Assembly: GCA_008016945.1 (NCBI GenBank) | Contig: SSGN01000137.1 | Span: 1 to 5,704 of the forward strand | Length of the DNA: 5,704 nucleotides | Direction of reading: 5' to 3' | Source: Flavobacteriales bacterium | GTDB lineage: Bacteria; Bacteroidota; Bacteroidia; Flavobacteriales; PHOS-HE28 | In this document: positions 4,570 to 5,704 of the stretch, piece after piece | How positions within the stretch are numbered: position 1 is the first letter of the stretch | Layout of the letters: every line of letters starts with the position of its first letter | Made by a program: the position numbers and the translations under genes | The notes under the pieces: generated by a model | Databases searched by the model: none | Told to the model about the DNA's origin: nothing | The model's input: only the letters and a program-made list of their open reading frames with translations

Positions 4570-5704
4570 TCAATGCAACGTGGTTGCGTACCGATCAGCG
4601 ATCTGGCGAGCGGCGCTCTGCCCGGTGAGGAACGCCCCGTGCAGCGAGCTGTGCGCGTTTGTGGAAACCGCCTCGCCTGCGAAGTAGAGCCGGTTGTCGA
4701 TCGACTGGGCCAGCGTGGCCCGCGCGCCAACCTTGCCGACCCTTGCCGCCGAGTACGAGCCCATTGCCCAGGGATCGGTACCCCAGGGGTGAATGATCGT
4801 GCGCTCGATGGCCTTCGCGGCATCCGCGCCGTAGGTATCCGTCAGGAATTCGCGCGCGAACGCCTCCTGCGCGGCCTCGCCACCCGCTTCCAGCTCCCGG
4901 GCCAGGTCATCGGCGAAGAACAGATTCATCATCGGCTGATCCGCCAACCGGGCCAGGGCCATGGCGAAGGCGCTCAGGTCCGCGTCCAGGCGCCGCGTGA
5001 TGACCGTGTTGGCAGGCGTTGCACAAAAGATATCGCTGCTGAACGCGATGCCAAGCTTGTCGACGAGCCCAAAGGGCAGGTCGGCGAACGCCTGCTGGTA
5101 GGCCGTGGGGAGGTCTGGCGTAAACGTGATCTTTCCGGCAGCGAGAACCGTCATAGGCGCGGTCACGATCACCGCCCGCGCTGTGAGCGGTCCCTGGTCG
5201 GTCATGACCGTGATCTGATCGGCTGCGGTCAGGTCGAGAGCCGTGACGGGAGTTCCCAGCCGGATATCGAGCCCTTCGGCGAACTGCGCCGCGAAGTTGC
5301 CCATCCCGCTGGGGTTCACCTTGTCGGTCGGGGAGCCATCGGGGTTGATGGCGAACTGCAGGTCGTTCCACACATCCAGCGTTGAGAGGCGGTCGACCGG
5401 GGCATCAAGCGCCAGCGCGAGGAACGCCGTGGTCATGGTGTACCAGGGCTGGTCCGCCAGCAGGGCTGTGGCATCGGCAACGGAGCTATCGGGCGCGCCA
5501 AGCTGCGCCGCAATGCCGGCCGTGGCGATGGCCGCGCCGACGGCAGTCGCCGTGTCCTGGAAGGGGCCCTGCTCGGCATCTGGCAACGCCTGGCCCTCCG
5601 CGTAGAAGGTGGGGCGCAGCACGCAGGGAACGTCGGGGCCGCCCTGTGCGCGGTAAAGGTCGTAGAGCGGATTGTTGGTGCCGCCGAGCGCGTTGGGAAC
5701 GACC
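4570..5704 (-). CDS. Flavin-containing amine oxidase family protein (N-terminus beyond right edge)
   Basis: The frame is open from the right edge to a TGA at 4572-4570, giving 377 visible residues. An internal GTG at 5622 is not the start, because clear coding continues above it (VVPNALGGTNNPLYDLYRAQ). The C-terminal FAD-binding signature is typical of the monoamine/polyamine oxidase family: HPWGTDPWAMGSYSAARVG, then RLYFAGEAVS and SLHGAFLTGQSAARQI close to the end. Mid-protein, PSGMGNFAAQFAEGLDIRLG with TPVTALDL, followed by ARAVIVTAPMTVL, matches the family's substrate-loop and second FAD-domain region. The N-terminal GxGxxG dinucleotide-binding motif, expected some 70-100 residues before the visible start, is outside the window. 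Relatives oxidise amines (polyamines, amino acids, aromatic amines) and release hydrogen peroxide; the substrate here is unknown. One small oddity is PSGMG where many relatives have a GGMG-like motif. It ends 106 bases from the converging small gene. Confidence 0.9.
   Translation of the reverse strand, partial: VVPNALGGTNNPLYDLYRAQGGPDVPCVLRPTFYAEGQALPDAEQGPFQDTATAVGAAIATAGIAAQLGAPDSSVADATALLADQPWYTMTTAFLALALDAPVDRLSTLDVWNDLQFAINPDGSPTDKVNPSGMGNFAAQFAEGLDIRLGTPVTALDLTAADQITVMTDQGPLTARAVIVTAPMTVLAAGKITFTPDLPTAYQQAFADLPFGLVDKLGIAFSSDIFCATPANTVITRRLDADLSAFAMALARLADQPMMNLFFADDLARELEAGGEAAQEAFAREFLTDTYGADAAKAIERTIIHPWGTDPWAMGSYSAARVGKVGARATLAQSIDNRLYFAGEAVSTNAHSSLHGAFLTGQSAARQIADRYATTLH

Noticed and set aside
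4233..4823. Minus-strand 196-residue frame spanning the small gene and the end of the amine oxidase gene
   Set aside because: Arg/Ser/Pro-rich shadow composition. It crosses the convergent hairpin and overlaps the oxidase gene in another frame.
4519..5385. Long plus-strand frame opposite the amine oxidase gene
   Set aside because: It mirrors the amine oxidase codons and has no family resemblance. The minus-strand frame has unmistakable FAD-binding motifs.

Overview
This is a GC-rich bacterial window (roughly two thirds G+C by eye) with tightly packed genes. The gene content suggests a Chloroflexota-type chromosome: zinc-ribbon membrane proteins, an Ala/Thr/Pro-rich lipoprotein, a small basic protein with an RKRRKRNTTPD segment, and a rhodopsin-transducer-like protein far from any rhodopsin. 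That assignment is an impression from protein style. No rRNA, tRNA, transposase, CRISPR array or phage gene was seen.

Left block (1-1606, minus strand): a probable three-gene operon. It reads, in order of transcription, a zinc-ribbon/SH3-like/two-helix membrane protein (1606-890), a secreted lipoprotein (873-196) and a small basic protein cut by the left edge (181-1). The gaps are 16 and 14 bases. Diverging from it across a 70-base spacer is a second zinc-ribbon membrane protein on the plus strand (1677-2090).

Middle block (2197-4223): a minus-strand pair. A FAD-dependent sugar-lactone oxidase of the gulonolactone/arabinonolactone oxidase family (3790-2603) is followed 28 bases later by a 125-residue protein of the Anabaena sensory rhodopsin transducer (ASRT) family (2574-2197). 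The pairing supports the idea that ASRT-fold proteins work with small molecules such as sugars, separately from light sensing. Upstream of the oxidase is a gap of about 430 bases with no convincing intact gene. It contains a short stretch that reads like the C-terminal end of an alpha/beta hydrolase, perhaps a gene remnant.

Right block (4224-5704): a small plus-strand gene of unknown function with a strong ribosome binding site. It converges on a flavin amine oxidase (minus strand) whose N-terminal part lies beyond the right edge. Both convergent junctions (2091-2196 and 4464-4569) carry a strong hairpin without a T-run, probably two-sided transcription stops.

No complete new system can be claimed. 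The item most worth following is the lactone oxidase-ASRT pair, then the two divergent zinc-ribbon membrane proteins with the downstream lipoprotein.
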